From contig NC_085885.1 in the NCBI RefSeq assembly GCF_035222275.1, positions 1,612,001-1,676,000 of the forward strand: a stretch of 64,000 bases of DNA. Direction: 5' to 3'. The DNA is from Podospora bellae-mahoneyi. Taxonomy: Eukaryota > Ascomycota > Sordariomycetes > Sordariales > Podosporaceae. The notes beneath the pieces are model-generated. The model was not told the origin of the DNA. It did no database searches and saw nothing but the letters and a program-made list of their open reading frames with translations. The position numbers were made by a program, and so were the translations under genes. Within the stretch, counting starts at the first letter, position 1, and the number at the start of each line of letters is the position of its first letter. This document shows positions 49,301 to 60,723 of this stretch, piece by piece.

Positions 49301-49577
49301 AGCAACATTGGATGTTGAGTTTGTGGCGCAGACCCTGAGCCATTACACTACTGACCGGGCAAGCGAGCTCCAGAGCCAGATTTATCAGGAGTTGGATGGG
49401 AGGACAGATAATGAGGCTAGAGCGAGGTTGCAGGGGGAGTTGCCGGAGATGAGGGCAGTTTTGAAGAGGTTGAGGGAGGCGAGTAAGAGCGAGTTTGCTT
49501 GTTTTAGGAAGCCTAAGAGGCCGGTAGGAAATGGGTTGGAGAGGAGGGAGACCGGGGGGAGTGTGGGGAGTTTGTGA
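46341..49577 (+). CDS. SEC5: Exocyst complex component Sec5
   Basis: Subunit of the octameric exocyst that tethers secretory vesicles at the plasma membrane, essential for hyphal tip growth. Exons 46341-46680, 46742-48813 and 48864-49577. Introns are 61 nt (GTAAGT...CAG) and 50 nt (GTATGT...TAG). For the second, the earlier CAG at 48858-48860 would put a stop in frame, so the acceptor is the adjacent TAG at 48861-48863. The product is about 1041 aa. The N-terminus has DFYQISSLKPETL. Exon 2 opens with the Sec5 signature RFLLSSTTFSPALFLSQMHATADTQSLLSGL and SLKVLVESNFERFVRAKATIDNVYKEM, then long helical bundles typical of CATCHR-fold tethers, and Ser/Pro-rich linkers. Exon 3 carries the conserved C-terminal helices. 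The start has a good context (GCCATGG). Confidence 0.92.
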
Positions 49578-50968
49578 GGAACGTTTTATGGATATTGAAC
49601 TTTTAAGGATCATTTCAGCAGAGCAGGTTAGGCATGTTAGTGGGGATTTTCAGGGGGGGTTATGTTGGAAGAGAGAAGGAAAGTAGGCTATGGGAGTTAG
49701 TTTGGTGGTTAGATGTTTTGATAAGTCAGAGTGGTTTTGAAGAAGAATGTCTTCTGTGTGATCTTGGGCGTTGTTTGTAAGTTGGGATATTGGAACGAGA
49801 AGCTAGGAATGATACGCAAGAGAACCTGAGATAATAGACAAGCAAAGCCGGGACAAAGTTGGGATCGTATGCAGGAAAACCTCAGGTTATGCTTGGATAA
49901 ATTTTCCATGTGTTTGGACTGTAAGGACAGACAGGCAAGTTCAGATGTATCAAGTAAGAGAGAGAGAAACCCTTTCGAAAACGCCCTATCTATCTTTCCA
50001 GCAACCCCCCACCCGGCAATGATTTGTAGATCATATGCTTTTACTTTTAAATATGCTGCTCCTTTCAATATTGGTGAGATTAGTGGCCATCTTTACTTGG
50101 TCAAAGACATGTGTTAAAAGAGACGGAATAGTGACAAACATCTCTGGGAACGCGATCGCCAGATGAGTAAATATATATAGTGCCGTCCGTTAAAGCGATC
50201 CGTGAAAAAAAAAACGAAGTAAAAAAACAGGAAAGCAGCAAAGAAAAGGGCCTGCAAGTAGGCCTAAGATTGCAAATCCAATATAAATAGCCAGGGCGTC
50301 CTGAAAGGTCATCTCGTCGGCAAATCTGGTTGCTTCTCCATTAATGTGAAGATAAGAGTGTTCATCAGTGCCTGCGTATCTCATACCTCATGCTTTAACA
50401 CATTGTGTGCAAGAAAAAAAACAGACATCTTCATTTTTATACTTGGGTACTTTTTGGTCTATTGAACCATCCATATCAGCGCCGGAGAATATCACCTCCT
50501 ACTCCTTCCCACTTCCCTACTGGATTTCGTAGACAACACCCCAAGTCATACAGTAACTCCATCATTATCTTTCATTTCCGCTTACTCCCTCCCAGCCTCC
50601 TGCAAAACACCCCATTCATTGTAGTCGTACAGTACGCTTGGTACATGTTGTGTGGTGAAATATATATGTCGTGTGCTTTTTTTAAGGTTTTGCGCTTTTG
50701 GTGTTATTGTGATTTGGTATCCGACAGCGTAAGAAATATAATGTCCAGTTTGTGTTGTTTGATTCGCCCCAACTGTCCAGGTGCAGGTATCCATTCGAGC
50801 TCATGTCAAAAAGCCCTCCCATCACTCCAACTCCCGCCTTTCGCTTCCAAGCAAGACAAAGCCAGATTAAATAGATCATCAACTGGGCAAACAAAAACAA
50901 TGTTGGCCCGACATCTCTGAGAAATAAAAAAAAAGCCATGTTGATGTTTAGTGCCTCCATCCAGCCCT
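49578..50968. other. Convergent 3' flank of SEC5 and the zinc-cluster gene
   Basis: 1.4 kb between two convergent stop codons. AT content rises slightly and small random frames occur. No gene, RNA or repeat recognised. It presumably holds both 3' UTRs. Confidence 0.45.
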
Positions 50969-53492
50969 CTAGTCTGAGGATGGTGGCAAGAGAAGCGTGG
51001 AGCAAAAGAGAAGCTCAAATGATCGGGGGTCCGTCGGCGAGAAGTTCGGTTGGTCTTGTTTTGCTTTTACTGTAGCAACTGTACGTTATGACATGTTAGT
51101 TTCCCATCCATTGAACCAGAGAGAGCAAAAAAGGTGCTTACAGTCCAAGTCAATGGCCTCAAAATAGGCCTGGATCAACGGGTTAGCATCATCAGTCACC
51201 AACTTCCCATCAGACTCCCGACGTGATGTGCGTGGAAGCGCTTTACGAATCCCTAGCAACATGTGCAACAGCTCGGCGATGACGGAGCCCTGCTGGGCGA
51301 AGCTGCCTGGGTCCTTCTCGAGCGGCCACTGGCCCCTTAGGTTCGGCTGTTCCCAAGCCCGGAAAGCCCAGATGGACTTTTCCACACAATTGAGCAAGAT
51401 CAAAACGGCAAAATACATGTTGTAGTCAATCTTGACTTTGCTGTCTTGCAGCACACGCTGCATGCCAGTCAACAGCGCTTTGCTAGTGGCCGCTGCTTTT
51501 CTCTCTGTGGCCGCGGCAAGCTGAAGACAGATTGTATGGAACAATTCGCCATCTGTCTCTTCCTTGATGATCCTGGGCTGAAGCTCGCTCTCCCCGCTCT
51601 TGACGGTGATGGTCCACTGTCGCTCGCGATCCAGTATTTCAACCAGACCCCACAACTCAAGGGACTTCTTGAGAAGCTCATCATTGGTTCTTGTCGCAAC
51701 GTCGACGGCAGTCTGCAAAGTAATGCGCATAAACTGTGATGGCTCGCGCCGAATCATTTCTGGCAAGACCTCGCGCATGTACGTCTCCACTCGAGCAGGA
51801 ACGTCTTGGTTGTCGTTGTCAAGCATGGCGATGTGGTAGCTGGAGGGATGGTCTTCTGCTATGCTTGCATCAAGCAGCTTCCCCTCCGCATCCCTCTCAG
51901 GCTCGCTCTGTAGAACGAGCAGCTGAAGTCGTGACTCGTAGTCAGGGAAATGACAAGCTTCAATGAAGATTCCATGGTGTTGAAGAGCCACAGTATGCTT
52001 GATCCCATTTACCCGGGCCTGGGCGAGGACTATTTGTACTCCGGCAGAGTACAGGTCCAACTGTTCTGAGAACTTGGTGCGCACGCACCCATTGCGCCAC
52101 ACGCGAGGTGATAGCACTTTGCGACAGGTATCACAGGGCGAACCCTGAGAACACGTCTTTCGCAGCACGCGGCAACGAATGCAGGCTCCAATCTTGCGGA
52201 CTTCCTGGACCTCCTTTCTCCTGTCAGGGTTGAACCGAGCGCGAGAATGTCGCGACTTGGCACCATTGGCGGTGTCGAGGCGGAACCCTCCCTTCGCGTG
52301 GGGCGCAGGAGGTTGAGGCAACGGGCTGTTCAGAGGCATCTGAAAAGAAGCCGCCGCGTAGTTGCCATCTACCCAAGCCGGCCCATCGCTCGTTACCGGA
52401 ATCATAGGAGCATTGGGCATGGTAGTAACCGGAATTCCAGAACTCTGGATCAGGGACTCGGGAAGCGCAGGCGCTGTGGGCGTCGGCGGTGGTTGGTCCT
52501 CCAGCCCAGACTGCTCAGGGGTCGAGATATTGCTGTTCTCGGCTACGGCAGCAGCTACGGCAGCAGCAGCAGTCGCGGCCACAGCGGCGGTATTCGCTTG
52601 ATTTGCAGCCTCTGTCACGGCCGCAACAGTCGCCTCATCGGCTAGAAGCTCGGGATCCAGGAATGCTGGGTGCAGGCGAGCAGTCGCAGCAGCAGCCATT
52701 GAAATGTTGGCAGAATCGGTATTGGCTTCATTTTCTGCGCGTAGTATTTCTTGGAGTCGCTCGTCGGTAATGAGGCCTCTGTCGCCGGCGTTCGGCGACG
52801 GCGGCTCAACTGAGAATGGCGGTCAGCAAAGCATCTCCCCCAACATTTTGTTGCAAAACCCACCCTTTGAGTCTTTCTGCGCGCCAATGTCCTCATTCAA
52901 CGGCGGATTGTCAAAATTGAATTGATCTTGCATATCAAAGCGTTCTCCAGGCTGTGCAGTCCCCAAATGGGTATTTGGGATTGCGCCCGTCATCTGGCCG
53001 CGATCGTCATTCTTCTCATTCAAGTCGATTTGTCTCGAGACCTCAGCCAGCACTCCAAGAGCAGTCCAGTCGCGCGACGTCATAGGAAGGTCGACCGAAG
53101 AGCCATCGGAGACCTGGGGGTGGGCATGAGCCTGCTGGCTCTGCTGGAATGTCTTGGATGCATGGCCCATCCCCGAGAGGGTGAGCAACGCGCTGACTCG
53201 ATCGGCTTCGCTGATGGCAGGGCATTTCTTGGTGAGATGGCTCGTCAGGCTGTCGAGGCGACCGCGAGGGAAGTGTTCACCACATCTGCATTGATTCCAC
53301 GAGAGACAGTTAGCAATTGACCATTGGACGGCGAGGTCAGTGTGTCGCAATATAAAGGCGGTCGGGTCTGGCGGTGGCTGGTAGGCGGTGGGCTTACGAT
53401 TTGCAGGTATGAGGGTAGCGATTGCTCTGGTCCTGCAACTTGGGTCCTCTTTCGAAGTATTGCAGAATCAGGGCATTAGGCCGTCTGCCCAT
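50969..53492 (-). CDS. Fungal regulator with BED-like zinc finger and Zn2Cys6-type cluster
   Basis: Four exons: 53492-53398, 53285-52864, 52809-51142 and 51078-50969, about 764 aa. The N-terminus MGRRPNALILQYFERG, then YPHTCKSCGEHFPRGR and LTSHLTKKCPA, is a BED-like C2HC zinc finger conserved in ascomycetes. A second cluster near residues 378-410, CIRCRVLRKTCSQGSPCDTC followed by a sixth Cys, has spacing CX2CX6CX5CX2CX12C, a Zn2Cys6-like pattern with an unusually long last loop. Between them is an Ala-rich stretch (AAAAVAAAVA). Nuclear DNA binding is inferred from the fingers; targets are unknown. The last intron (donor GTAAGC, branch CTAAC, acceptor at 51080 or 51071) is well formed. If retained, the protein instead ends at 51086 after 21 other codons, so two C-termini are possible. 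Confidence 0.8.
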
Positions 53493-54699
53493 TGTTGCGA
53501 TCAAACGGCTGGCCGGGCGGTCTGTGGGGCGAAAGCTATATACGTGCGGTGACGGTTTACAGCGAGAGTCGGAGAGGGGTCTTTTGGTGATGTGAAAATA
53601 CTGCCGGTTTAAAAAAGTTGGCGGTCAGAAGGTTTGGTCGTCCAGTCCTTGCCGTGTTGGGATGGGTGCTCAGCCCAGCCAGCCCAGTGGGTCTAGTGGG
53701 TCACATGGCTGGCCCGACTGCCGGGTTCACCAGCCACACTCACTATAGTAATACAGCACGGATTGAAATGCTCCGGTAATACGAAGAAAAGTAGCACACC
53801 AAGACCAGATTATCCGTCTGGGACTTCTAGGAAGTATCAATTCCCAAGATGCAAAGTAAATATCCAAGAAAGTCTGTCATCACGAGCCTACCCCTCTAGG
53901 CATGAGGTCAACACACACCTGTTAATGAATTGCGGCATCCACACAGGTAAATATCGCTGTATGGTGTGTAACGAATTACCTGCATGCCGGTCAACAAAAG
54001 AGAATTCCCCTACCCCGGTTGGCATCCCGCCCGTCGGGTTCTTGGCAGGCGTCAGTTAACGATGACATGAAGCCTAGTTGCTGGGGTCCCATTGTGTGCT
54101 GGACTGTGCTGTGCTGCGCTGTTCTGGCATATGAAGCATGCGGACGCCTCGGGGCACACACGCAGGCGGCATCCTCAAAACCCCGATTGCTCAGCCTCCT
54201 CCTCCCATGGATCACCGTCCACATCCACAGCTATCTATTTGTGTTCCGATCCTGAGAAGCCGACCGTCTCACCTTCCCGGCCCTCAGTGACCTCACCATG
54301 TGTGAACACCCCCTTTATAACAAGGGCACGCTAGAAAGGATAAGCTTTAATTAGCTAACTGAGCTCCATCTCCCACAACACCATCCCAGTATTGCAACCA
54401 GCCAACCGGATCCAGAACATTTTCAGTGCCCTTCTCGAACAAATCTCGCCTCTTGCAACTACATTCCCTCAAGTCTCAGCACCAGTGTCGTCCTGCCAAC
54501 TCAGCACATTGGCTCACTTGGCTCATGATCGAACCAATGTTCTCATGAAAATACTGTGTACCCGAAGACCAGCACAATCTTTACCGAACCTTCCGTCTGT
54601 TTGATACGGCAACTTTCGCTACCTTGGGCCGATGATCTACATCACATATTTCCTACCGATTTGACGCGCAGTCATAGTCACGGGCAAAACAAAACAACG
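53493..54699. promoter_or_regulatory. Divergent promoter between the zinc-cluster gene and the lipase
   Basis: 1.2 kb with no supportable gene. The ORF of the lipase is open upstream to a GTG at 54556, but no ATG occurs in that extension, so it is treated as leader. No specific sites are claimed. Confidence 0.5.
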
Positions 54700-57600
54700 A
54701 TGCTTCTCCTCCACCAATCCGGCAGCGTCAAGATTGGCGAGGTGGTGCGCTACACAGTCACTTACACCCCCTCGGCAGATCGCATCCTCCCATCGCCAGA
54801 GTTCCTGTACTTGCGCATCAAGAATACTTGTGCCATTGCTCTTCGCGCAGCCTTTGTTCACGGTCCTTACACACTCTCGGTTGCCGCCTACCCATCCCAT
54901 TTCGATCCGAACGAGAAGTTTGAAGAGCCTCGTCGCTATGGCGTCCCCGAGTTCGAACCAATGCTCAAGGCCGGCGCGGCCTGGAACTGCCACTTGGTAG
55001 TGCCCGACAATATCAGACAGTCTGCCGGTGAAGGATGCAGTCAACATGGATACCTTGGGAAAGGACCAGAGCACGACGGGGAGAGTGTATCTTGGATCAT
55101 CGAGGTTGCGTCGCAAGTGGTTTTTTCGACTTCGGCGGCTGTGCACTACGAAGTTCTGTTGGCACGAGACGAGAAATCGTTGAACCTGGGCTCTGTTGTA
55201 CCCGTAATAGGAGGTCAGTCACAAGCACCACAGCCAGGGCGGGTCAGCGACTTCCAACAGAGTGCCGGTGCTATCAAGGACCATCCGGCGCAACAAAAAG
55301 GTGTTTTCTCCAGGGCAGTCCACCTGAAAGTTGAGGATACAGCAAGTTTGTGGAACACGCCCCAGCTTCCAGGATGGGACGACATAGGTTGGCTACGGGC
55401 AAGGAGCGAAGGAGGAGCTGATGCCCCAGTAGAGCCTGTGATGGCCAGTGGCAAGCCCGAAGACAGGCGCCCCAGACGGTCATTCAAACAGAGAAAGGTC
55501 CATCTCGTGATTCTCACACACGGCCTGCACAGCAATCTGGGCGCCGATATGTTGTTTTTAAAGGAAAGCATAGATGCTGGAGTCAAAAAGGCCAAAGCGG
55601 ATGCTAAAGCCCGAAAAGCCCGAGAGCTGGCAGCCAAGAAGAAAGAAGCAACGCCTGCCGGGGCAGACACTGAAGGAAATGCTAATACCGAAATCCTTGA
55701 GTCAGTGGGCGAGGAAAATAAGGATGAAGATGAGGAGGACGAGGACGACGAGGACGACGAGGACGACGAGGAAGTCGTAGTACGCGGATTTTCTGGGAAT
55801 GCAACAAGGACAGAAAGAGGTATCAAATACTTGGGCAAACGGTTGGCAAGACATATTTTGTCCATGACTTATCCAGACCAGCCCTGTCTCCCAACCGCGA
55901 AAGCAGCTTCGGAAGCAATCGCTGCCACACTCAAGGCAAGCTCTCAGAAAAAGAATGGCGGCGAAGAGGCCCACAAACACAGTACAATCCACCATGCTCC
56001 ATCTCCGAGCAATCGACTCTACAAGTTCACCAAGATCAGTTTTATCGGCCATTCACTCGGTGGTCTTGTACAAACCTACGCTGTTGCTTATATCCAGAAA
56101 CATTCACCACAGTTCTTTGACCTGATCGAACCTATCAATTTTATCGCCATGGCTACACCCTTCCTCGGGCTGAACCACGAGAATCCCCTGTACGTCAAAT
56201 TCGCTTTGGATTTTGGTCTTGTTGGAAGGACAGGTCAAGACTTAGGTCTCACTTGGAGAGCTCCAACGATTGCGAGAAATGGTTGGGGTGCACTCGTGGG
56301 CAATCTTGGGGAACAAGCACACAAACGGGTGTATGGCGAACATCAGCCGGAGTCCAAACCTCTGCTCCGTATCCTGCCCACCGGGCCAGCACACAAAGCA
56401 TTGAAAAAATTCCGAAACCGAACCGTCTACTCAAACGTGGTAAATGACGGAATTGTACCGCTTAGAACTAGCTGCCTCTTGTTTCTCGATTGGCAGGGCC
56501 TGGGACGGGTGGAAAAGGCACGAAGAGAAGTTGGCTTGGTCGAAGCTGTTGTACAAGCAGGGTGGGCAGAATTAACAGGCGCAAATGTCACCACTCCACG
56601 ACTTGCACCATGGTCACCAGAAAACAACGAAAAAGAAGAGGCCAACGAGACGGGCAAAACCACACCTACAGACACAGAGGAGCTTCTGGAAGTGCCTCAG
56701 CCACCCACTAATGCCATGTTGGAGGATGATCGACAGAGTCTGAGATCTGCTGTCGTCAGCCCTTTTCAGGAACAACCTGCTTCTGCAGACTTGCAACAGC
56801 TGTCAAATTCGACGACAAACACTTCCAACCCCTTATCTGGCCTGTTCAACTTCTTCCGGACCGAAAGCCCCAAGCCCCAACCGCCCCCCTCCCCGAAGAT
56901 AAATAAGATTTATCAACGAAGTCAGACTCTCAAGGCTGAGAGCGGCTCTACTTCTGTGTCGGTTACCTCTTCGTCCACGTCTAAAGTGACAAGTGGGACT
57001 GAGCTTGGAGATGATGCGGAGGGCCTGACAGCACCACCAAGAACATCCATTTTTGAGTCGGCCGGTGACTTGCTTAACCCCAAATTACCAACCGTTGAGT
57101 ATCTCATCGATCCATCAAAGCGGCACCGAACCATCTTCCATGACAGAATCTACCACCCATTCGATATCCCTCCACCGCCAGTCAAGGACCGGACGTCGGC
57201 TCTCCAGATCCGCCGTCGCTCTCTCTCTCGGTCCAGTAGGACGGCCCTGAGCGAGAGCAACTCCCCTCTCGGATCTCCAGGCATTCAACACAAGGACACT
57301 GGCCTTTCTCAGCAGTCGGACCAGTCCACCAAATCGATGCCAGTAGATTATGAATCTACCGTCAACTCTGCACCCAGCTCGTCCCACGACGAACCAGAAG
57401 TGGTCGACTCCTCACAGATGCGAGTTGAAGAAAAGATTGCGCGCGCCTACCATCGCGGTTTGTCCTGGCGAAAGGTTTTGGTGAAACTAGAACCTGACGC
57501 GCACAACAACATTGTGGTTCGCCGCATGTTCGCCAACGCTTTCGGCTGGCCGGTCATCCACCATCTAGTACAGTCTCACTTTAGTGACGAAGCTATGGCA

Positions 57601-58476
57601 AGAGTCAGGGACGAGGACGAGCCAGGTGTGGAAAGAGCCAAAGGGCTAGACCAAAGCGCGGATGAAACAGGCCGGGAAACGAAGGAAACGATTCGTGGTG
57701 GTGACCACCGGGGTAGAAACGTCACGGTGCGCGAAGGGGATTCATCTCACGATAACGACATCATCAACGCGGAACGGTACGATGTCGTTCCTGAACTTGC
57801 GCCGAGTCCGAGGTCGCCAAGGTCGTTGAGTAGACAGGGGAGCACCAATGCTTTGGGTGTCTTTTCCGGCACGAACCCGACAACCCCAACAACGGCGACG
57901 CGACCCCCGATCGATCGATACGATTCCATGTCCTGGAGCGATAGAGACTGGGCAGACAGCGCAGACGAAAGTGATGAGAATGGTGGGGGGGCGAGCTACT
58001 GGAGCAGGATGGCTGCTGGAGCAAATGTGAAGAAACCCCAGCCTAGCCCTTCTCACACTCACCCTTTCCCATCCTTCTCTGCTGCCACGACCCCTACCCC
58101 GGCGAATCCAAACCCGGGTGGTGGTGGTAATGCTGACAAGAAAGGGAGAACAGTTGCTGTTGCCGCGGGAGGGAGTGTAGAACAGCCGGGACCCTTGACG
58201 CCGACGGGGTTTATGATGAGGAGTGTAAGTCCGTTGAGCTGGAATTGGACCGAGAAGATTGTGGGGAGGGGGAAGACGGGGAAGAGGACGAGTAGGAGTT
58301 TGAGTCCCGGACGGGGGAATAGTTTGTTGACGACGCCGACGGCTAGTACGCCGGGACTGGGGTTGTTGAGTAGACCTAGTTTGGCGTTGAGTCAGGAGGG
58401 GTATTTTCCTGGGCAGGATAGAGGGATGGTGGGGGAGGGGGAGGGGGAGAAGAGGGAGAAGGATAAGGATGTTTGA
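54700..58476 (+). CDS. DUF676/ROG1-type putative serine esterase (lipase)
   Basis: Single-exon protein of 1258 aa, starting at the first ATG (MLLLHQSGSVKIGEVVRYTVTYTP). Residues 1-170 form a beta-rich N-terminal domain found in fungal members. The alpha/beta-hydrolase core begins near residue 267 (HLVILTHGLHSN, oxyanion region) and has the nucleophile elbow GHSLGG at about 450-455. VVNDGIVPLRTS near 580 is a likely site of the catalytic Asp, and DAHNNIVVRRMFANAFGWPVIHHLV near 930 is a plausible catalytic His region. The core is interrupted by a lysine-rich helix and an acidic run of 16 Asp/Glu around residues 343-358, and by a long Ser/Pro-rich insert (650-900). The C-terminal 250 residues are disordered. 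Relatives in yeast (Rog1, Yor059c/Lpl1) are lipid hydrolases, so a role in monoacylglycerol or phospholipid turnover is inferred, not shown. Confidence 0.85.
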   Translation: MLLLHQSGSVKIGEVVRYTVTYTPSADRILPSPEFLYLRIKNTCAIALRAAFVHGPYTLSVAAYPSHFDPNEKFEEPRRYGVPEFEPMLKAGAAWNCHLVVPDNIRQSAGEGCSQHGYLGKGPEHDGESVSWIIEVASQVVFSTSAAVHYEVLLARDEKSLNLGSVVPVIGGQSQAPQPGRVSDFQQSAGAIKDHPAQQKGVFSRAVHLKVEDTASLWNTPQLPGWDDIGWLRARSEGGADAPVEPVMASGKPEDRRPRRSFKQRKVHLVILTHGLHSNLGADMLFLKESIDAGVKKAKADAKARKARELAAKKKEATPAGADTEGNANTEILESVGEENKDEDEEDEDDEDDEDDEEVVVRGFSGNATRTERGIKYLGKRLARHILSMTYPDQPCLPTAKAASEAIAATLKASSQKKNGGEEAHKHSTIHHAPSPSNRLYKFTKISFIGHSLGGLVQTYAVAYIQKHSPQFFDLIEPINFIAMATPFLGLNHENPLYVKFALDFGLVGRTGQDLGLTWRAPTIARNGWGALVGNLGEQAHKRVYGEHQPESKPLLRILPTGPAHKALKKFRNRTVYSNVVNDGIVPLRTSCLLFLDWQGLGRVEKARREVGLVEAVVQAGWAELTGANVTTPRLAPWSPENNEKEEANETGKTTPTDTEELLEVPQPPTNAMLEDDRQSLRSAVVSPFQEQPASADLQQLSNSTTNTSNPLSGLFNFFRTESPKPQPPPSPKINKIYQRSQTLKAESGSTSVSVTSSSTSKVTSGTELGDDAEGLTAPPRTSIFESAGDLLNPKLPTVEYLIDPSKRHRTIFHDRIYHPFDIPPPPVKDRTSALQIRRRSLSRSSRTALSESNSPLGSPGIQHKDTGLSQQSDQSTKSMPVDYESTVNSAPSSSHDEPEVVDSSQMRVEEKIARAYHRGLSWRKVLVKLEPDAHNNIVVRRMFANAFGWPVIHHLVQSHFSDEAMARVRDEDEPGVERAKGLDQSADETGRETKETIRGGDHRGRNVTVREGDSSHDNDIINAERYDVVPELAPSPRSPRSLSRQGSTNALGVFSGTNPTTPTTATRPPIDRYDSMSWSDRDWADSADESDENGGGASYWSRMAAGANVKKPQPSPSHTHPFPSFSAATTPTPANPNPGGGGNADKKGRTVAVAAGGSVEQPGPLTPTGFMMRSVSPLSWNWTEKIVGRGKTGKRTSRSLSPGRGNSLLTTPTASTPGLGLLSRPSLALSQEGYFPGQDRGMVGEGEGEKREKDKDV

Positions 58477-58888
58477 GGAAGGCCGTAGGAGGGAGGTGGG
58501 CTGTATGGCTTGGCAGAGCAGAGCGGTTGTTTGGGAGCCCGGGAGAAGTAGTTTTGGTTTAATAGGCATTATTCTTGAGGCATTGAATAGCATAGGGGAT
58601 GCCTGAACAGATGTTTTTGCTACATACTTGTGGTGACTTGAGTTCTTGTTGGATTCTTAATGTTCTACGGTTCGGCTTTAGAGTCTTCATCCTTGGCTTT
58701 TTACTGGCCTGGTTCCAACAAGGCATTTGTCAGGTCTGCTGATTCGAGTGATTAGTCACCCGGTCATAAAGCAGCTTCTTTGTTCACCCATCCGGTAGTT
58801 GCCGCCCAGGTGTTCGCTTCAGGTTCTGAAGAGCCTTTTTCCCTACAGAATCACAAAGATCACTTCATCAACTCACCAAGGCACTATA
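58477..58888. other. Intergenic between the lipase and tRNA-Ala
   Basis: About 410 bases of 3' flank of the lipase and 5' flank of the tRNA gene. No coding or repeat feature seen. Confidence 0.5.
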
Positions 58889-58973
58889 GGGCGTGTGGCT
58901 CAGTTGGTAGAGCGTTCGCTTAGCATACTCACTTGTATGCGAAAGGTCCTGGGTTCGATTCCCAGCTCGTCCA
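58889..58973 (+). tRNA. tRNA-Ala (anticodon AGC) with a 12-nt intron
   Basis: Complete cloverleaf: acceptor GGGCGTG/CTCGTCC with discriminator A; D-arm with A box TGGCTCAGTTGG (58896-58907); anticodon stem TTCGC/GCGAA with loop TTAGCAT; T-arm CTGGG-TTCGATT-CCCAG containing the B box. A 12-nt intron follows position 37 of the anticodon loop, the canonical site for nuclear tRNA introns. The mature length is 73 nt before CCA, which is not encoded. It decodes GCU/GCC after A34-to-inosine conversion. Confidence 0.97.
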
Positions 58974-58978
58974 CATCC

Positions 58979-58982
58979 TTTT
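58979..58982 (+). terminator. RNA polymerase III terminator of tRNA-Ala
   Basis: TTTT six bases after the discriminator base, the minimal Pol III stop signal, although only four T long. Confidence 0.75.
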
Positions 58983-60723
58983 GCTGCTTCCCCCTCCTCA
59001 TTCACTTGAGGGGATGGGGCAGGACTTCTTTTTGGCTGATCTGGCAAACTTGGACTTGGGACATGGTGATCATTGCTTGTTTCTTGTTCTTGGGGAGGTT
59101 TGTTTGTGTGAAACAGTCCGAATAAGAACCGAGTCGTCCGGTTCGGCGACTTTTTGGGTTGGTTGGTCTTTACGGGAAGCCGGGATGGCCAGTGTTGGGA
59201 GCCGGTCACGCAATCCCGAGTGCGGTAGCGAGGTGGTGGGGTTTTTTTTTTTGGATGTTTTTGTTAGTTTGAGGTTCCAGAGACTGGGAGATGGACGAGG
59301 TGTGGGGTTTTTGGGTTCTGGTTGCTGAGGCTAGTAGGTGGTTGAGGTGACGGTCAAGATGTCAAGCCGGACAAAGGTGAAAAAAACGGGCTGACGGGTA
59401 AGACCCCGGGTAGGCGGGAAGGGCAAGGGGAAGGGGGTAAGGGGTTGTAACCAGGTTTCTCATGTGCTGTGTGTGATTCTGTGATTGATGGGATCTCGTC
59501 TGACACCTTGCCTAGCCTTAATTTATGTATGTAGGTATGTATGTAGGTATGTATGTATGTATGTATGTAGAGCTGTCGTGGAGGTTCTTCCAGGTTTGGA
59601 CGGCTGCAGCCGAGTTGACCGCTACTTGCATACCTCTTCTCACCATCCATCGACAGTCAGGGTGCGCCTGGCACTGTGTCGATTGTTTGAAGGGAATGTG
59701 TTGTCGACTGCATGACTGAACAGCAGCGTCTTGTTGTTGTCGTTTAGCGACGATGGCAAGATATACCCCGGGGAGGTCCCCATGGTATGGACCATTCAAG
59801 AAACTCCCAGATGTGCTGGCTAGTTGACAGTTACTGTTCTTCGCTTCAGGTTTCTGTTCTTGAAAGTGTCGACAAGAGAGCCATTCGAAAGTGCGGGGTC
59901 CACCGGGCGCTGGCACGAAGTTCGGGTTCCTCACACAGAAAAGAGGGATGGGTCCGATTTTATGAACGTGGGGAGAGCAGCGTCATCCAATGACAATTAC
60001 TCCGGGTACGGCGAGCTTCGAGCACCTGCATCCACCTTGGAAGGTCATCGATCCGCGCACTGTGTGCTAAAGCGCCGGTGCACTCCCGTTCCCGGTCCCA
60101 GTGGTGGCCTTCCGTCTGGCTTTCTGCTTCCCTCTTCCCACCTCCCACCCAGGCTTCGAGTGGTGCTTTCATCACGCCTTTTTCCTTTTATTTTCTGGGT
60201 TTTTGTCTCCAGTTTTTCCTTTTTCTCCTATCATTGATTCAGTCACCGCTCTCCTCGGTCTAGGAAGTTCGAGAAACGTACCTCACACGGTGCGCTGTTG
60301 TTGTATAAGCTGGAACCACGGACACAGGCTCCCTTTGCCCCTCGGAAGGACCGAGTTTATATCTGAAAGATTGATTCACCACAAGTATGCCATCCCGACT
60401 TTCCCTCTCTCTTTCTCTTCCCCTTCCTATTGTCTTGCAATTGTTCTGCCCGGCCTGAGCTGTACTTGTCCCTGAGATACCCATGTTCAGCCTTTGTTCT
60501 CCTCCTGCGCGCTCTTGTACCCCTCCATTATTTTCATTACCACTGTTTACGGTTCTATACGAACTCAATTACTTCTAATACTTCTGTCGCTGCTCCAACA
60601 AGCTTGAATATCGAAGCTAACCAGACCGGGCTCTTCCGTTTCTCCAATAGCTCTGGACATCCATCATCATCGCCTTATCAACGGACAGACACTTAGGTTG
60701 CTCTCTTCCTCAATACCGCCACC
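58983..60723. promoter_or_regulatory. Intergenic and MET13 upstream region
   Basis: 1.7 kb without a supportable gene. It contains a TATG microsatellite (59524-59570) and, close to MET13, pyrimidine-rich tracts (for example 60398-60425, CT repeats) of the kind found in fungal promoters and leaders. No defined regulatory site is claimed. Confidence 0.45.
59524..59570 (+). repeat. TATG/TAGG tetranucleotide microsatellite
   Basis: About 11 units of TATG interrupted by three TAGG variants. It is expected to be length-variable between strains. Confidence 0.95.

Noticed and set aside
54556-54699. 48-codon N-terminal extension of the lipase
   Set aside because: Begins at GTG, contains no ATG and is unlike the conserved N-terminus, which starts at 54700.
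59524-59570. Possible CRISPR-like or structured repeat
   Set aside because: A simple tetranucleotide microsatellite in a eukaryotic genome.
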